Assembly: GCF_009746565.1 (NCBI RefSeq) | Contig: NZ_WRPN01000010.1 | Span: 1 to 64,000, forward strand | From: Mariniflexile maritimum | GTDB lineage: Bacteria; Bacteroidota; Bacteroidia; Flavobacteriales; Flavobacteriaceae | Length of the DNA stretch: 64,000 nt | Direction: 5' to 3' | Part shown: in pieces, positions 61,398 through 64,000 of the stretch | How positions within the stretch are numbered: position 1 is the stretch's first letter | Layout: every line of letters starts with the position of its first letter | The notes under the pieces: generated by a model | What the model saw: only the letters and a program-made list of their open reading frames with translations | Told to the model about the DNA's origin: nothing | The model's database searches: none | Program-made: the position numbers and the translations under genes

Positions 61398-62309
61398 TTA
61401 ATAGTAGAATAGATGAAATACACAGCCCTTTTTATTGATTTCCAAGGTTGGAAAAGGAATTTTTATCATATTAAAAACATCAAAAAACAACTTTAACACC
61501 TTAGAATTGGTTTCAATATTCGACAAATTTACATCGAAACTTAAATAGAATTGGCGCTGCCTGCTTATATTTGTTAACAACTGATTGTCAACATCTTTCA
61601 AACCCGTCAACATCCCGTCAGCCCCATATCCTACGGCAACATTCAGCCATTTGGGTAGGTCTTTTTCATTGAAAAAAGCGTGTAAATTTCCACTTAGCCA
61701 ATACGTTTGTCCGTTGTAGTCCTTCAAAATCTGTTCCAAAAAACCGTTCCCGAGCTTATCAGGACGTTGGGAGGCATATTTTGTTTGATGAAACGAGAAT
61801 TTCAATGCGATACGTTGTTCCTTCCAAAGTAATTCTTGCCCTATGTACAAACCTGTCCCTGATGCGTTTGCCAACATATCGCCCCACGAAAACCCCCATT
61901 CTTTGGAAAAACCATCTAAAACCTCGACGGTTGTTAAAAATGCGAAACCCAGGGTAGCTCCATAAATTAGCTGGTCTTTTTTATCAACACCACTCCAATT
62001 TAATAGATGTGCACCATGTTTACCGAGTTGGTAGGAAGAAAAGACATGGCCCATTTTATCCATTTGAAGCCATTCGTTGTTATCGTTAATGGTGTGGAAT
62101 TTTGAACGCTCAAAATCGGCATACCAAATTTGGTTTAAACCTAGTAACGTTATACCAGCAACGGAAGACTCTGCAATAATTAGGGCTTGTCGCCTTGGTT
62201 TATTTAGGGTATCCGAAGGTGTTAAAAACGTATCAACCTTAGATTGGGAAGATGCTGCCAAAGCCCACAACATACAAAATAGCAGGTATTTTGATGAGGC
62301 CCACTTCAC
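61398..62309 (-). CDS. DUF2279 family outer-membrane protein
   Basis: A 303-residue exported protein (signal KWASSKYLLFCMLWALAASSQ). The DUF2279 signature is the block IWYADFERSKFHTINDNNEWLQMDKMGHVFSSYQLG, followed by TLGFAFLTTVEVLDGFSKEWGFSWGDMLANASGTGLY and beta strands at the C-terminus ending KKGCVFHLFYY, which suits outer-membrane insertion. Function unknown; the KMGH and GD(M)LAN motifs recall PAP2-like or VanZ-like folds. It lies directly downstream of mltG on the same strand. Confidence 0.87.
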   Translation of the reverse strand: MKWASSKYLLFCMLWALAASSQSKVDTFLTPSDTLNKPRRQALIIAESSVAGITLLGLNQIWYADFERSKFHTINDNNEWLQMDKMGHVFSSYQLGKHGAHLLNWSGVDKKDQLIYGATLGFAFLTTVEVLDGFSKEWGFSWGDMLANASGTGLYIGQELLWKEQRIALKFSFHQTKYASQRPDKLGNGFLEQILKDYNGQTYWLSGNLHAFFNEKDLPKWLNVAVGYGADGMLTGLKDVDNQLLTNISRQRQFYLSFDVNLSNIETNSKVLKLFFDVFNMIKIPFPTLEINKKGCVFHLFYY

Positions 62310-63353
62310 TTATTTATTAATTCCTTGTGAAGAAAGATATTGCTGATATTCCTGCGCATTGACGTTATGTTGCGACAGTGTTTTTGCAAACTTATGAAAC
62401 CCGAAACGCTTTGCATCGGCGGCAAAATAAAGATATTGGTGCTTTTCGTAATTTAAAACCGCATCGACCGCCGAAATATCGGGCATGGCAATAAGCCCTG
62501 GTGGCAACCCAATATTTTTATAGGTGTTGTAAGGCGACACAATGTCTTTATGGATATTTAAAACGCGTTTAATAACAGTATTTTTATATTCTGGCAATTG
62601 ATACGCTGCAAATTTCAAGGTTGGGTCTGCTTGCAATGGCATACCAATTTTTATGCGGTTCATATAAACACCGGCAATTCTGGGTTGTTCGGAGACTTGT
62701 TTGGATTCCTCATAAACGATGGATGCCAGTGCAATAACCTGGTCGCGCGATAAACCAATGGCTTTTGCTTTGGCGTTTCGTTCGCTGGTCCAGAACCGAT
62801 TGTATTCCTTTAGCATGCGTGCCCGAAATTGTTGTGCGGATGTGTTCCAGAAAAACTCATAGCTATTGGGTAAGTACATACCTAAAGCAGTAGCATTAGT
62901 GAAACTATTCTGATTTAAGAATGATTCATCTTTCATAGCCTGTAACAACGATAAACTATCGGCCTCAATTTGGGCGCTAACCCTTCCTGCCAAACTTTCC
63001 AAAGATTCCTGATTGTTAAAAGACAACATGATAGGAAGATTATTACTTCTAATGGAATTGATAATATCGTTATTGTTCATCCCTTTTTTAATGGCATAAC
63101 GACCGGCTTTAATGTTAGTTACATATTTTTTCTGTTTTGCCAAGGCATCAAAGGTGTTAATATCCTTCAAAAGTGGCTCTAATTGTTGCCTTACGTCGTT
63201 ATAATCGGCATTGGTGGCAATATATACATAAGCGGTATCATTATTAAAAGCGGTATTTGAATGAATCATGATATTGTAAATATAATAGGCAAAGTAGGCA
63301 GCAATGGCCAACCCAATAAACACAATGGCAAGAAGTATTTTTTTTATATACAT
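62310..63353 (-). CDS. mltG: Endolytic transglycosylase MltG
   Basis: A 347-residue protein with an N-terminal membrane segment (ILLAIVFIGLAIAAYFAYYIY). The YceG-like domain contains KYVTNIKAGRYAIKKGMNNNDIINSI, TALGMYLPNSYEFFWNTSAQ, and ALASIVYEESKQVSEQPRIAGVYMNRIKIGMPLQADPTLKFA, where Glu in SIVYEES is the catalytic residue. SPYNTYKNIGLPPGLIAMPD is conserved. It cuts nascent glycan chains at the inner membrane. It is co-transcribed with the GNAT gene (adjacent, no gap). Confidence 0.95.
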   Translation of the reverse strand: MYIKKILLAIVFIGLAIAAYFAYYIYNIMIHSNTAFNNDTAYVYIATNADYNDVRQQLEPLLKDINTFDALAKQKKYVTNIKAGRYAIKKGMNNNDIINSIRSNNLPIMLSFNNQESLESLAGRVSAQIEADSLSLLQAMKDESFLNQNSFTNATALGMYLPNSYEFFWNTSAQQFRARMLKEYNRFWTSERNAKAKAIGLSRDQVIALASIVYEESKQVSEQPRIAGVYMNRIKIGMPLQADPTLKFAAYQLPEYKNTVIKRVLNIHKDIVSPYNTYKNIGLPPGLIAMPDISAVDAVLNYEKHQYLYFAADAKRFGFHKFAKTLSQHNVNAQEYQQYLSSQGINK

Positions 63354-63878
63354 TTAATTATTTATAAGCTGAAAAAGGTATTCGTTTTTATAAGTGCCGT
63401 TGGAAAAAATCCACTCTTTTTTTAGACCGATGTTTTGAAAACCCTGGTTGGTAAAAAGTTTGAGGCTGGCTTCGTTGTCTTCTGAAATATTGCAATACAA
63501 TTGATGCAATCCTAAATGCGTAAAACTATAATCAACCAATAACTTTAGGGCTTCTTTACCAACGCCCTTCAAACGGTCGGTTGGGTTTTTAACCAAAATG
63601 CCCACACCTGCCCTACTGTTCTTAAAATCGAAATCGAACAGATCGATCATGCCCAAGGCCACATGGCTATAACTTGAAATAACCAGCCGTAATTGTTTCA
63701 CTTCAAAAATATCCTTGTGCGCCTGCTCCAAATATTGTTTGATCAAATATTTAGAATAGGGCGTTGTGGTATTGCTCATTTCCCAAACCGATTCGTCGTT
63801 TTCAATAGCGTGAATAAACTCCAAATCTTCAGGTTCCAAAGCGCGTAAATAGATGTAGTCTCCTTTTAGGGTTATCAT
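63354..63878 (-). CDS. GNAT-family N-acetyltransferase (RimJ/RimL-like)
   Basis: A 174-residue protein beginning MITLKGDYIYLRALEPEDLEF, the RimJ/RimL opening. The acetyl-CoA binding segment is AGVGILVKNPTDRLKGVGKEALKLLVDY and the C-terminal part HQLYCNISEDNEASLKLFTNQGFQNIGLKKEW. Substrate unknown. Its ATG overlaps the dapF stop (ATGA), and mltG follows at once, so dapF, this gene and mltG form an operon. Confidence 0.9.
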   Translation of the reverse strand: MITLKGDYIYLRALEPEDLEFIHAIENDESVWEMSNTTTPYSKYLIKQYLEQAHKDIFEVKQLRLVISSYSHVALGMIDLFDFDFKNSRAGVGILVKNPTDRLKGVGKEALKLLVDYSFTHLGLHQLYCNISEDNEASLKLFTNQGFQNIGLKKEWIFSNGTYKNEYLFQLINN

Positions 63879-64000
63879 ATTGTTCCACTAAAAACATAAG
63901 TTGCTGGCCCTATTAGCCATACATTTTTATAGATGCCATTTTCAACATCAAACGAAACCTGCAGTTCGCCACCCTGTACCTTGAGGGTTATGAGGTTTTT
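63875..64000 (-). CDS. dapF: Diaminopimelate epimerase, C-terminal fragment (start outside window)
   Basis: The last 41 codons read on the minus strand from the window edge: KNLITLKVQGGELQVSFDVE, then GIYKNVWLIGPATYVFSGTI and TGA at 63875-63877. The closing GPATYVFSG is the DapF C-terminal signature, close to GPAxxVFxG of the family. The enzyme converts LL- to meso-diaminopimelate. Only the tail is visible, but together with dapA at 45124-46002 it fits the lysine/peptidoglycan pathway. Overlap ATGA with the GNAT gene. Confidence 0.85.
   Translation of the reverse strand, partial: KNLITLKVQGGELQVSFDVENGIYKNVWLIGPATYVFSGTI

Overview
This window looks like a chromosomal segment of a marine-type member of the Flavobacteriaceae (Bacteroidota). 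The signs are low GC, Bacteroidota promoter boxes (TAnnTTTG, often with TTG about 18-21 bases upstream), type IX secretion (T9SS) C-terminal sorting domains, a PorD/DUF4835 protein, a CcsBA (ResB-CcsA) fusion, BshB1 (bacillithiol), BatA-type proteins, and many families largely confined to this group (DUF4252, DUF2490, DUF2279, DUF6495). Genes are dense, on both strands, with many 1-20 base overlaps that indicate operons. One tRNA (His) is present. There is no CRISPR array, rRNA or complete mobile element.

Layout. 1-1280: the 3' end of an IS110-family transposase next to a palindromic attC-like site and a toxin-antitoxin pair. 1280-4532: a small conserved protein, a haem-binding protein, a HEAT-like protein and purB. 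4651-6875: an ECF sigma factor operon with a membrane partner and two DUF4252 proteins. 6997-9564: an S41 protease, then a NERD/zinc-ribbon gene in a second attC-like cassette beside tRNA-His. 9789-12922: bshB1, a DUF2490 protein, a TMEM175-like channel and a HAD hydrolase. 12919-17705: a LytTR/LytS-like two-component system facing a secreted beta-helix protein and a T9SS cargo protein. 17821-25000: a CsgG-like protein, a DM13 protein, CcsBA, a truncated globin and kdsC. 25122-33386: UbiA prenyltransferase, an M61 peptidase, a glycosyltransferase, BatA/VWA, a dihydroorotase-like protein and an esterase. 33438-41061: an OmpR/HK pair, coaE, YbbR, a second glycosyltransferase, fabI and recN. 41100-41684: a third attC-like cassette carrying a small secreted protein. 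41736-46522: porD, coaBC, rpoZ, bamD, dapA. 46581-50003: a 5'-nucleotidase split over two genes and two related multi-pass membrane proteins. 50092-64000: ligA, prmC, ribD, dnaA, a phosphatase, a secreted sugar dehydrogenase, a tetrapyrrole-methylase-family enzyme, mltG and the end of dapF.

The most unusual signal is a family of three related palindromic elements (467-600, 9310-9449, 41100-41239). Each lies immediately 3' of an AT-rich accessory gene or gene pair. Each accessory unit is bounded at its 5' side by an inverted copy of the first 10-14 bases of its element. This is the architecture of integron gene cassettes, but no integrase is visible and the cassettes are scattered singly among housekeeping genes. 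One is next to an IS110-family transposase; some IS110/IS1111 elements are known to target attC sites.

Other points worth attention are near-leaderless promoters, a dihydroorotase homologue without its metal-binding HxH motif, 21-base-spaced direct repeats at a putative LytTR target promoter, and low-complexity repeat spacers between genes.
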